Positions 1 to 6,499 of a stretch of 8,056 bases of DNA are shown here, one piece after another. How positions within the stretch are numbered: position 1 is the first letter of the stretch; each line of letters begins with the position of its first letter. The translations under genes and the position numbers were made by a program. The stretch lies in contig CADBMA010000148.1 in the NCBI GenBank assembly GCA_902795665.1, positions 1-8,056 on the forward strand. Direction: 5' to 3'. The DNA comes from an uncultured Rhodospirillales bacterium. GTDB lineage: Bacteria; Pseudomonadota; Alphaproteobacteria; RF32; CAG-239. Under the pieces are notes generated by a model. It was not told where the DNA came from. It ran no database searches and worked only from the letters and a program-made list of their open reading frames with translations.

Positions 1-1
1 G

Positions 2-484
2 ACCAACGAGCAGGGCGATACCACCGCCTTCCAAATAACGTACACCTCGTGGATGGAGGTTGACGGGGAGAAGGTTTCGGTGCCGCTCAAAGTCTACTAC
101 CGCGTTCTGGATACCATTTTCTACGTGCCGTATGCAGGAGAATTTAATTTATACTGCGATTCAATAGGGCATAAAAAGTGTTCCGAGCGGCAAGATGGAG
201 CGGTTACAATAATTGATTCGGCTGCATATAGTGTTTATTCCAACAGGTATTATTCGTTTGTTTTGGAATGTACATATCAGGCAGCAGTCTGCAAAGTTGG
301 AAATGGACATCAAGCGATGCCTTATCATCGCGTGGGTAAAGTTGAAATGGTAAATCAAGAGTATGCTGGCACGGGAAATAATGGGACGCATTATTTTGAA
401 GTATTGCTCTATGATGCTCGGATTGATATCGATAATGATGAGTATTATGTTCCGTCTGCAGTGTTTGAGTTTACCCCTATGTAG
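2..484 (+). CDS. Hypothetical protein, C-terminal part (5' end outside window)
   Basis: The reading frame is open to the left edge, so the Met codon at 53 is probably internal and the visible part is the last 160 residues. I do not recognise the family. The segment is rich in Tyr (16 in the last 143 residues) and in alternating hydrophobic and polar stretches typical of beta-strands. It has four Cys, at visible residues 52, 60, 90 and 97, spaced as two pairs (8 and 7 apart), which would suit disulfides in an exported protein; the N-terminus that could carry a signal peptide is not in the window. No membrane segment is visible. The gene ends with ATG-TAG, and a clean intrinsic terminator follows 50 nt later, so it is the last gene of its transcript. 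GC content falls from above 50% in the first 120 bases to about 40% afterwards. That it is coding is fairly sure; its function is unknown. Confidence 0.7.
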   Translation, partial: TNEQGDTTAFQITYTSWMEVDGEKVSVPLKVYYRVLDTIFYVPYAGEFNLYCDSIGHKKCSERQDGAVTIIDSAAYSVYSNRYYSFVLECTYQAAVCKVGNGHQAMPYHRVGKVEMVNQEYAGTGNNGTHYFEVLLYDARIDIDNDEYYVPSAVFEFTPM

Positions 485-533
485 CTTATCTGGCATTCTT
501 CAGACTGTTTTTCAGCTTTTAAATGTTTTTGGA

Positions 534-560
534 AGCGCAGCTTAATAGCTGCGCTTTTTT
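534..560 (+). terminator. Intrinsic terminator of the first gene
   Basis: A perfect 9-bp stem, AGCGCAGCT (534-542) with AGCTGCGCT (547-555), closes on a TAAT loop and runs straight into six T residues (555-560). The U-tract lies on the + strand, so it terminates the gene ending at 484. On the minus strand the same hairpin has no T-tract, so it is a poor terminator for the convergent flavin reductase gene. Confidence 0.9.
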
Positions 561-581
561 GTATATAAAAATCTGAAAAAA

Positions 582-1388
582 CTATTTTTTTGCAGAGCCG
601 GAGCGTGTGGCAGGGCCGGAGCGGCGTGCTGATTGACGCCGGCGATTTTGTTCGCCGCCGCGATTGGGACGCGAACGGCCGGAAGAATTGTTGCTGCCGA
701 ATTTTTTATTTTTGTTGCCCCAAGGACCGCGCCGCGCGCTGTTCTTAGATTTTGCCATGCGGTCAAGGGTGATTTTGGGTGTTTTTATCTCTACAACCAC
801 ATTTTTCATCTTTTCTTTGGCTTTCAGCGCACTTTTGCAAACCGAAAATCCAAAAAAACCAACATTGCGCCCCAATGTGTAATAATAATGGTGCGAATAT
901 GCTATCAAACCGGCTTTTTCCAAACAAAGCTTGCCGTCTTCGTCAAGATATTGGTCATCTATGTTGACGGCAACAATCTCAGCCAAAAACATATCATGCG
1001 AGCCACAGTTGATGATGTCTTTTACCTTGCATTCCAAAGAGACCGGACTTTCAACAATCTGCGGAGCCGAAACTTGGCTGCAGGCGCCGGCTTTTAGCTT
1101 CATTTCTTTGAACTTGTTGACATCGCGTCCGGATTTTACACCGCAATAATCTGCCGCCGTAACCAAGGCAAGCGTGGTCAAATTGATGACAAATTCACCG
1201 CTGGATTTGATAAGCTCATGCGAATAGCGCGACGGGCGAATCGATACATAAGTCATTGGCGGCTCAGAGCTAACAATGCCTGTCCAAGCAGCAGTCATTA
1301 TGTTGGGGTTTTCAATGCTGCCGCAGCTGACCATAACCGGAGGCAGAGGATATTCTAGTGTGCCGGGTTTCCATGTGATTTTTGCCAT
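582..1388 (-). CDS. Flavin reductase / flavoredoxin family protein with basic RG-rich tail
   Basis: This 268-residue protein matches the FMN-binding split-barrel flavin reductase (flavoredoxin-like) family. These proteins bind FMN and pass electrons from NAD(P)H or partner proteins; the substrate here is unknown. Recognisable features are the N-terminal region with PLPPVMVSCGS (14-24), the flavin-binding strand around NIMTAAWTGIVSSEPP (29-44), SIRPSRYSHELI (49-60) followed by GEFVINL (64-70), and the C-terminal HYYYTLGRNVGFFGFSV (167-183). The core ends near residue 190. Residues 213-268 form a low-complexity tail with 18 Arg/Lys and one acidic residue, which family members usually lack. The start at 1388 is chosen because AAGGAAAA lies about 8 nt upstream. 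The same frame is open further upstream, but there it only translates the tRNA-Leu gene. The gene lies 81 nt downstream of that tRNA on the same strand and may share its transcript. The family call is good; the physiological role is open. Confidence 0.85.
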   Translation of the reverse strand: MAKITWKPGTLEYPLPPVMVSCGSIENPNIMTAAWTGIVSSEPPMTYVSIRPSRYSHELIKSSGEFVINLTTLALVTAADYCGVKSGRDVNKFKEMKLKAGACSQVSAPQIVESPVSLECKVKDIINCGSHDMFLAEIVAVNIDDQYLDEDGKLCLEKAGLIAYSHHYYYTLGRNVGFFGFSVCKSALKAKEKMKNVVVEIKTPKITLDRMAKSKNSARRGPWGNKNKKFGSNNSSGRSRPNRGGEQNRRRQSARRSGPATRSGSAKK

Positions 1389-1430
1389 TGCTTTTTCCTT
1401 TTTTGTGTAACTTGGGGCATTGGTGCCTAA

Positions 1431-1463
1431 ATTATAAGCCGTCTGACATCTGTCATAACGGCT
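1431..1463 (-). promoter_or_regulatory. Candidate -10 box and inverted repeat ahead of the flavin reductase gene
   Basis: On the minus strand a consensus TATAAT (complement of 1431-1436) sits 42 nt upstream of the start codon. Directly upstream of it is an inverted repeat, AGCCGT/ACGGCT (1437-1442 with 1458-1463), with an inner TGAC/GTCA stem (1444-1447 with 1452-1455). No good -35 is visible: TTATGA at 16 nt spacing is weak. The repeat could be an operator in the promoter spacer, or a hairpin that separates tRNA-Leu from the downstream mRNA. The -10 match is direct; its use is inferred. Confidence 0.4.
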
Positions 1464-1469
1464 CAAAAA

Positions 1470-1556
1470 TGGTGCGCTAGGCCGGAATCGAACCGGCACG
1501 GCCTTGCGGCCAACAGATTTTAAGTCTGCAGCGTCTACCAGTTCCGCCACAAGCGC
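1470..1556 (-). tRNA. tRNA-Leu (anticodon UAA)
   Basis: This is an 87-nt class II tRNA with an encoded CCA end (complement of 1470-1472). The D arm is GCG/CGC with a loop containing GG. The anticodon stem GCAGA/TCTGT closes the 7-nt loop CTTAAAA, giving anticodon TAA at 1520-1522, which reads UUA and UUG. The long variable arm is GGCC-GCAA-GGCC, as expected for tRNA-Leu. The T arm is GCCGG-TTCGATT-CCGGC. The acceptor stem GCGCTTG/CTAGCGC pairs except for a T6-T67 mismatch. Discriminator base A73 fits leucyl-tRNA identity. Confidence 0.97.
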
Positions 1557-1569
1557 TCAATCTGAAAAA

Positions 1570-1598
1570 CTTATACAGATAAATTTTTATAAATGCAA
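1570..1598 (-). promoter_or_regulatory. Probable promoter of tRNA-Leu
   Basis: On the minus strand TTGCAT (complement of 1593-1598) and TATAAG (complement of 1570-1575) are separated by exactly 17 nt. Transcription would start near 1563, about 7 nt before the mature tRNA 5' end at 1556. The -10 matches sigma-70 consensus at five of six positions, the -35 only at TTG. A short inverted repeat, GCAAG/CTTGC (1595-1599 with 1606-1610), overlaps the -35 side. Position and spacing make this a good candidate. Confidence 0.6.
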
Positions 1599-1702
1599 GA
1601 CTAAACTTGCGTATTTTGTAAAAATATGTTCTTGTATCATGTGGCAGGCGCATGGCAGAAACAGCGTTTCGGTGTGCCAGAAAAAACAAGAAAGGATATA
1701 AT

Positions 1703-2437
1703 ATGAAAAATGATAATTTTATTCATTTGAAAAATTTTTTGCGCAATAGCATAATACCTTATGCTTTTCCGCACATTAATAAAGAGGGGTGGAAGTTTGT
1801 TGCAGTCTTTGCTTTGATAACAGCGTTATTGGCATGGATGTGGACCCCGCTGGGAGTTGTCGGGCTGATTTTGACAGTTTGGTGCTATTTTTTCTTTCGC
1901 GATCCAGAGAGAGTGACGCCGCAAATTGAGGGCGCAGTTATTTCGCCGGCCGATGGTAAAGTGCAAATGATTGCTAAAGTTCGCGGACCAAGAGAACTGG
2001 GCATGGATAATGAAGAATTTACTCGGGTGAGCATTTTTATGAGCGTGTTTAATGTGCATGTCAATCGCTCTCCTGCCTCCGGTACAATTACAGCCTCATC
2101 TTATGTAAAAGGAAAGTTTTTTAATGCTACACTCGACAAAGCAAGTTCTGATAATGAACGCCAACTTTTAGCGATGAAAACACAAACCGGACATAATATC
2201 GCTTTTGTGCAAATTGCCGGATTGGTGGCGCGCAGAATTTTGTGCTTTGTTAAAAAAGGACATATCTTAAAAGCCGGTGAGCGCTTTGGACTGATTCGCT
2301 TTGGGTCGCGCTTGGACGTATATCTGCCGCTCGGGGTGGAGCCGCAAGTGTGCTTGGGGCAGACAATGATTGCCGGTGAAACTGTATTGGCTAACCTGAA
2401 ATCAGCAGCGCCGCAAATGAAAGGAAAGGCTGGATAA
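1703..2437 (+). CDS. psd: Phosphatidylserine decarboxylase, short form
   Basis: This 244-residue membrane-associated enzyme decarboxylates phosphatidylserine to phosphatidylethanolamine. Two hydrophobic segments (about 31-47 and 49-64) anchor the N-terminus, followed by the FFRDPER motif (64-70). The SPADG motif carries the conserved Asp (D84), and NVHVNRSP (117-124) carries the conserved His (H119). Self-cleavage between G201 and S202 in RFGSR would turn Ser202 into the pyruvoyl group of the alpha chain, leaving a large beta chain and an alpha chain of about 43 residues. The length and the GS site fit the short PSD-related family rather than the longer E. coli type, which has LGST. The start at 1703 has AAAGGA 6 nt upstream. 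An in-frame ATG at 1652 would add 17 polar residues but has its AGG too close to the codon. No convincing promoter is visible in 1557-1700. The stop overlaps the pssA start (TAATG), so the two are translationally coupled. Confidence 0.93.
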   Translation: MKNDNFIHLKNFLRNSIIPYAFPHINKEGWKFVAVFALITALLAWMWTPLGVVGLILTVWCYFFFRDPERVTPQIEGAVISPADGKVQMIAKVRGPRELGMDNEEFTRVSIFMSVFNVHVNRSPASGTITASSYVKGKFFNATLDKASSDNERQLLAMKTQTGHNIAFVQIAGLVARRILCFVKKGHILKAGERFGLIRFGSRLDVYLPLGVEPQVCLGQTMIAGETVLANLKSAAPQMKGKAG

Positions 2438-3222
2438 TGGAAAATATAAATTCGCAAATTCAGCTCTCTAAGCAAAAGCTGAAATCTCTTCCCATACGCA
2501 AAATTATTCCCAATATTGTAACAATGCTTGCAGTTTGTGCGGGGATTACGTCAATTAGATATTCGATAGCAGGATTGTACTCAAAAGCCATAATCTGTGT
2601 GTTTTTGGCGGCATTTTTTGACATGCTTGATGGGCGGGTGGCACGTATGCTGAAAGGTTCAACCAAATTTGGTGCAGAGTTGGATTCGTTGTCCGATTTT
2701 GTAAGCTTTGGCGTGGCGCCGGCAATTTTGATGTATCAATGGACATTGTCAGGTTTTGCACGGTTTGGGTGGTTTTTTTGCCTGTTGTATGCAATTTGTA
2801 TGGCTATGCGCTTGGCACGTTTTAATACGATGCTTGAAGATGAGCCCTTGCCAACATATTGGAATAACTTTTTTACCGGAGTTCCGGCACCAGCAGCGGC
2901 TGCTCTGGCAGTGCTTCCAATAATGTTGAGTTTTGAGTTTAAGGATTGGGAATTTTTGCACAGTCATTGGCTGTGCAGTTCGGTAATGTTTATAGTGGCA
3001 ATGCTGATGATAAGCCGAATTCCCACTATTTCAACCAAGCACATGAAAGTGCCGACTTATATGGTTGCGCCATTGTTTGTGCTGGTTGTTTTTGGAGCGG
3101 CTCTTGTTTTCAATAAACCGTGGATGGTTTTGAGCGCCATAACAATTTTGTATGCGGTTACAATTCCGGTAGGGGTATATTTTTTCCTTAAAGGTAAAAA
3201 AATACACAATACACGCATATAG
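2437..3222 (+). CDS. pssA: CDP-diacylglycerol-serine O-phosphatidyltransferase
   Basis: This 261-residue integral membrane enzyme joins CDP-diacylglycerol and L-serine to give phosphatidylserine and CMP, the step before Psd. The CDP-alcohol phosphatidyltransferase signature is complete: D62-x2-D65-G66-x2-A69-R70-x8-G79-x3-D83-x3-D87. The four Asp bind the divalent metals and the CDP group. Several hydrophobic segments are visible (about 26-46, 50-61, 88-104, 110-124, 148-165, 180-193, 207-225 and 229-251), as expected for this multi-span family. The basic, polar N-terminus (1-25) is probably cytoplasmic. The start codon shares one base with the psd stop, so translation is probably by reinitiation. 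The usual order of the pathway is PssA then Psd, but psd-first gene order is common in alphaproteobacteria. The gene is followed 13 nt later by a strong terminator, so the operon is probably just psd-pssA. Confidence 0.96.
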   Translation: MENINSQIQLSKQKLKSLPIRKIIPNIVTMLAVCAGITSIRYSIAGLYSKAIICVFLAAFFDMLDGRVARMLKGSTKFGAELDSLSDFVSFGVAPAILMYQWTLSGFARFGWFFCLLYAICMAMRLARFNTMLEDEPLPTYWNNFFTGVPAPAAAALAVLPIMLSFEFKDWEFLHSHWLCSSVMFIVAMLMISRIPTISTKHMKVPTYMVAPLFVLVVFGAALVFNKPWMVLSAITILYAVTIPVGVYFFLKGKKIHNTRI

Positions 3223-3235
3223 TTGCAGAAAAAGT

Positions 3236-3270
3236 AAAAAATCCTCGGAGGTGTTCCGAGGATTTTTTTT
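3236..3270 (+). terminator. Intrinsic terminator of psd-pssA; copy 1 of a 33-nt direct repeat
   Basis: The stem ATCCTCGGA (3241-3249) pairs perfectly with TCCGAGGAT (3255-3263) around a GGTGT loop. The flanking A-tract and T-tract extend the pairing and leave a run of eight T (3263-3270). It can act in both directions. The 33 nt at 3236-3268, including the asymmetric loop, are repeated exactly at 6456-6488 in the same orientation. Confidence 0.95.
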
Positions 3271-3312
3271 CTTAACAATATTTTAGCTTTATTCTTATTA
3301 TTATCTTTTTTG

Positions 3313-3341
3313 TGGACAAAAATGTTTTTTTATGTTAAATT
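3313..3341 (+). promoter_or_regulatory. Candidate promoter P1 for the leader ORF and 961-residue gene
   Basis: TGGACA (3313-3318, five of six to the sigma-70 -35) and TAAATT (3336-3341, four of six to the -10) are 17 nt apart. An extended -10 TG at 3333-3334 improves the match. Transcription would start near 3348, just before the AAGGAG at 3351. It lies downstream of the pssA terminator, as a new transcription unit needs. AT-richness makes chance matches likely, so this is tentative. Confidence 0.5.
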
Positions 3342-3364
3342 TTTTATATAAAGGAGTTAAACGT

Positions 3365-3465
<101 letters not shown>

Positions 3466-3469
<4 letters not shown>

Positions 3470-3494
3470 AGCCTGCTAGTAAATATTTTATAAC
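3466..3494 (+). promoter_or_regulatory. Candidate second promoter P2, next to the CA tract
   Basis: TTAAAG (3466-3471, weak -35) and TATAAC (3489-3494, five of six to the -10) are 17 nt apart. Transcription would start near 3501, placing the 3503-3537 hairpin at the very 5' end of the mRNA. The -35 begins two bases after the CA tract. This is an alternative to P1, supported only by motif matches in AT-rich DNA. Confidence 0.25.
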
Positions 3495-3502
3495 AATTAA
3501 TG

Positions 3503-3537
3503 AAAAGCCAAACGGTGTGACCAACCGCTTGGCTTTT
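3503..3537 (+). promoter_or_regulatory. Strong leader hairpin (attenuator, terminator or 5' stabiliser)
   Basis: AAAAGCCAA (3503-3511) pairs perfectly with TTGGCTTTT (3529-3537). After one A-C mismatch the stem continues as CGGT/ACCG (3513-3516 with 3524-3527), closing on a 7-nt loop. Downstream is TTTTGTCTATTTT, an imperfect U-rich tail. It ends 16 nt before the Shine-Dalgarno of the 961-residue gene and 68 nt after the leader stop codon. If the gene is read from P1, transcripts must pass this hairpin, as in an attenuator. If read from P2, it is a 5' stem. The structure is clear; the role is inferred. Confidence 0.6.
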
Positions 3538-3566
3538 GTCTATTTTAAACTATAAGGAGAAAAGAG

Positions 3567-6452
3567 ATGAGCGAAATAGTGGAAGATATGTTGGGCAGAA
3601 AGTTCAATGTTGAGCAAGATGAACGTGGTAATGAAGTTTGGCGTTCGCAAGAGTATCCGGAATTTACGTTTAAATCGATAGAAAAATATAAAGATGAAGA
3701 TGGTAATTGTCTTTTATATGCGGACAAGTTTGGATCTTCAACTTTAGAATATGACGAAGCAAATGAAATAATTAGGAAAAAAAAGACAGGTGTAACAGAA
3801 CATCCGACAAAATTAGTGGATATTATGCCTGTTACAGATCAAATATTTGTTCCTTTGGTTAACGATAAAGTGATTACTGGCAGCAGCGGTTATTACGGGG
3901 ATTATGCCGTTGTATGTAACGCTTTACAGGACGGAGATGGAATAAGAAAAACTATAAAAATATTAGACGGTGTCAGAACATATTGCTTTGCAAGCGTTGC
4001 CCCCGGAACTCTTAGTCCGATTGAAAAAATATATCATCCACGGCATGAAAATATATTATATCGTAATATAGAGAGGAAATTGGCAACAATAGATTCACCA
4101 TTGGAACATGTCAAAACAGTAGCGTCAATGTTGAATAAGAATCAAAAATTAAATGATGCAATTCCATCTTCAGAATTTAATGAAATAATGAGAGATTTTG
4201 TAAAAAATGCTTCATTAGCATTAAAAGAGCACCCTGAACAAGCCCAGCAGATTTTTGATGATTTTAATTCAATCAAACAAAGTGATTGGGATAAGGCAGC
4301 GAGAGAATATAATAGGGATTTTTATGAGGCATTGGCGAAAAATGCACCGCAAGTATTTATTGACAATGCATCGCTTATTCATCCGGATAATCGTATCAGA
4401 TTTTTACCGGATATTGCAGTGGAGCATAAAAGATTAGCGCTACAGGCATTTGATGCAATGCCTTCTTTGAAAGAAAAATGGGATCGTTACGTTGGGGAGC
4501 ATGAGAGATATGAAGCATTTTCTACTTTTCTTGATATGCAATTACCTGATGAAGATAAAGAAAAGATGTTCATATACCTTTTTAAGGATAAAATAACAAC
4601 GAAAGAGCTTATGCTTATTGGGGATGTTGATGACAACGGCGATATCAAACCGAGTCTGCGTAAATATATAGAAAATCATAATACATATTCTGATGAATTC
4701 TGCGAAGCGTTCATGCATCTTGCGTCGTCTGGTGATGATGCTTATTGGATAAACTCGTATATAGATGATATGATAAACAAACAAAAAACTTTATCTGCAG
4801 AATTTTGTAAAGATATGGGTAAATATACTAGATATAATAAAGAGTACACAGGAAATTATTTACAAGCCTTGGAAAAATTGCCGACTGGAGTCGATAAGAC
4901 TGAATTTTATAAAGATCTCGTTCATATAGTAGTAAATCCCGGTAGCAGATTAAAACAAGAAGATGCAAAAGCGGCAATTGATTATATCACTAGTAGTTCG
5001 GAAAAATTGTCGCCTGAATTTTGTGAATATGTGATTAGCGAGCTAAAAGATAACAAATATTACGAAAAGAATCTTCTTCAACCAATTCTCAAACGTGTGT
5101 TGAACGAAGATATTTCTTATTTCTATGCGCACAAAGATGTATTTGCTGATAATGTTTTTACTCAGCAAGTAGCCTTAGAAGACCATTCACTTATTCCAAG
5201 TTTGAAAGGTGTTTCAAGAGAAAACTTTGATGCGTTTGCCAAGATTTATGAAGAATATGTAACTAATGAGGATAATAGTGAAAATATTGTCGGGCATAAA
5301 GATGATAAAACAGCACAAGAAATTATGAAAACCATCAAAGATAAGTTTCTCAAAAACTGTATATTTGATGAGGGAGAAGAATATGAAACAATTTCTAAAT
5401 CTGCTCAGGCTTGGTTGGTTAAAAATGCCAAAAAGTATCCGAATTTGGTAAGTGAGATTCTTAAAGAAAAAGAACTTCCTTATGTTGAGATGTGTATCAA
5501 AAACATCGAAAATCCAGAAAAAGAAAATATTGCTTGCGTACTAAATTTGCTAGAAACTAAAGCCGATGGGGAATATGAAGATTTTCAAGAGGCTGTAAAT
5601 TTCGCACGAAGGCAAGAAATATGTTGGCGGGCTTGTAATTCCTTTGCTAAAGATGTGCAGGAACAAGAAGGAGATGTTGCTTTATCAAGTTCTCCTATGC
5701 CAATGTTATTTGGAGCAAGAACAGAATCCACTCGTGTAGATACCAGATTAACTTATGATATGGCAGAAGCCGGAATTGATGATTTCAAAACAGCTAAACG
5801 TGTTGCACAATTGTTTTATGCCTTAAACGATCGGCCTGCAATTTATGGTTCGGATTATAATGCGTACTATCCAAAAGATTTGTTGCCGATAGCTAAATCA
5901 AATGTGATGCAAGACTGGATGTATCCGGTGATGGTGGACGCGATTGAAAAAGGCGGTTTGACCATATCAGAGGGACGTATGCCAAGCGAGCGCACGTTGT
6001 TTGATTGTTGTAAAACATGGAAAATATGTCCTGAGATGCCGCAAAGGTTAGCAGAGTTTGTTGGCGCACACAGCATGAAAGGGCGTATGCTTGCCGGTGC
6101 TATTTTTGATAAAATGGTTGAAGATGGCAAGACAACTCCCGAAGAGTGGCGCGATAATAAAGTTTTGCACGAGAAATTCTATCAGGAATTGGCTCGCTCG
6201 GAAAAAATGCCGCGCGAAAAAGCTTTTCAACAATATATTCCAAATACGCCGGTTAATCGTAAACGTGTAATTACTATGGGTATGGAAGAAAAAGGTATTG
6301 AAAATACACCGGAAAACTTTAAGGCGATTTATAAAGAAGCACGAGAACAAGGTGTTTTTGATAAAATGCTTGCTAAACCGGAAGAGGCAAAAACAACGCT
6401 TTCTTCACGTTTGCTTGTTGAAGTAGCAAGAAAAAGACATAATAGAGAATAA
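3567..6452 (+). CDS. Unrecognised 961-residue protein with tandem helical repeats
   Basis: I do not recognise this protein. No signal peptide or membrane segment is visible, so it is probably cytoplasmic or exported by a signal-less route. Residues 1-150 look beta-rich and acidic, with many charged turns. From about 160 onward it is predominantly alpha-helical. A helix-start motif of the form [S/T]-x-E-F recurs at F378 (YSDEFC), F413 (LSAEFC), F447 (KTEFY), F485 (LSPEFC) and F554 (SRENF), with F519 in register. The spacings are 35, 34, 38, 34 and 35, as in a degenerate TPR- or HEAT-like solenoid. Similar motifs occur at F204 and F917. The last 260 residues have higher GC and end in a basic stretch (ARKRHNRE). 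The ATG at 3567 is the first after an in-frame stop at 3546 and has AAGGAG at 7 nt spacing. It stands alone between two identical terminators. A scaffold or host-interaction role is conceivable, but no function is supported. Confidence 0.9.
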   Translation: MSEIVEDMLGRKFNVEQDERGNEVWRSQEYPEFTFKSIEKYKDEDGNCLLYADKFGSSTLEYDEANEIIRKKKTGVTEHPTKLVDIMPVTDQIFVPLVNDKVITGSSGYYGDYAVVCNALQDGDGIRKTIKILDGVRTYCFASVAPGTLSPIEKIYHPRHENILYRNIERKLATIDSPLEHVKTVASMLNKNQKLNDAIPSSEFNEIMRDFVKNASLALKEHPEQAQQIFDDFNSIKQSDWDKAAREYNRDFYEALAKNAPQVFIDNASLIHPDNRIRFLPDIAVEHKRLALQAFDAMPSLKEKWDRYVGEHERYEAFSTFLDMQLPDEDKEKMFIYLFKDKITTKELMLIGDVDDNGDIKPSLRKYIENHNTYSDEFCEAFMHLASSGDDAYWINSYIDDMINKQKTLSAEFCKDMGKYTRYNKEYTGNYLQALEKLPTGVDKTEFYKDLVHIVVNPGSRLKQEDAKAAIDYITSSSEKLSPEFCEYVISELKDNKYYEKNLLQPILKRVLNEDISYFYAHKDVFADNVFTQQVALEDHSLIPSLKGVSRENFDAFAKIYEEYVTNEDNSENIVGHKDDKTAQEIMKTIKDKFLKNCIFDEGEEYETISKSAQAWLVKNAKKYPNLVSEILKEKELPYVEMCIKNIENPEKENIACVLNLLETKADGEYEDFQEAVNFARRQEICWRACNSFAKDVQEQEGDVALSSSPMPMLFGARTESTRVDTRLTYDMAEAGIDDFKTAKRVAQLFYALNDRPAIYGSDYNAYYPKDLLPIAKSNVMQDWMYPVMVDAIEKGGLTISEGRMPSERTLFDCCKTWKICPEMPQRLAEFVGAHSMKGRMLAGAIFDKMVEDGKTTPEEWRDNKVLHEKFYQELARSEKMPREKAFQQYIPNTPVNRKRVITMGMEEKGIENTPENFKAIYKEAREQGVFDKMLAKPEEAKTTLSSRLLVEVARKRHNRE

Positions 6453-6454
6453 TC

Positions 6455-6488
6455 AAAAAAATCCTCGGAGGTGTTCCGAGGATTTTTT
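6455..6488. terminator. Bidirectional terminator; copy 2 of the 33-nt repeat
   Basis: The 9-bp stem (6461-6469 with 6475-6483) and GGTGT loop are the same as at 3241-3263. It is flanked by A6 on the left and a T-run on the right. It lies between the convergent 961-residue gene (ends 6452) and pgk (ends 6500) and can serve both strands. Identity with 3236-3268 covers all 33 nt of 6456-6488, in direct orientation. Confidence 0.95.
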
Positions 6489-6499
6489 GTTATGGATTT

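Noticed and set aside
161..496. Minus-strand ORF of 111 codons opposite the first gene
   Set aside because: No ribosome binding site or family resemblance, and it overlaps a better-supported frame that ends at a matching terminator.
1389..1550. N-terminal 54-codon extension of the flavin reductase starting at GTG 1550
   Set aside because: Its first 27 residues are the conceptual translation of the tRNA-Leu gene, a well-known annotation artefact. The start at 1388 has its own Shine-Dalgarno and begins the family's conserved region.
1470..1556. tRNA-Leu as an integration site of a mobile element
   Set aside because: No integrase is present in the window, and I found no second copy of the tRNA 3' end.
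1595..1610. GCAAG/CTTGC inverted repeat as a terminator
   Set aside because: No + strand gene ends before it, the stem is only 5 bp, and the tail is not a T-tract. At most it is a site near the tRNA promoter.
1652..1702. Upstream in-frame ATG of psd
   Set aside because: AGG lies only 3 nt from the codon and the added residues are unlike the family, whereas ATG 1703 has AAAGGA at good spacing.
1697..1702. Consensus TATAAT directly before the psd start codon
   Set aside because: A transcript from it would begin inside the coding sequence, and no -35 is at the right distance. It is the spacer between Shine-Dalgarno and ATG.
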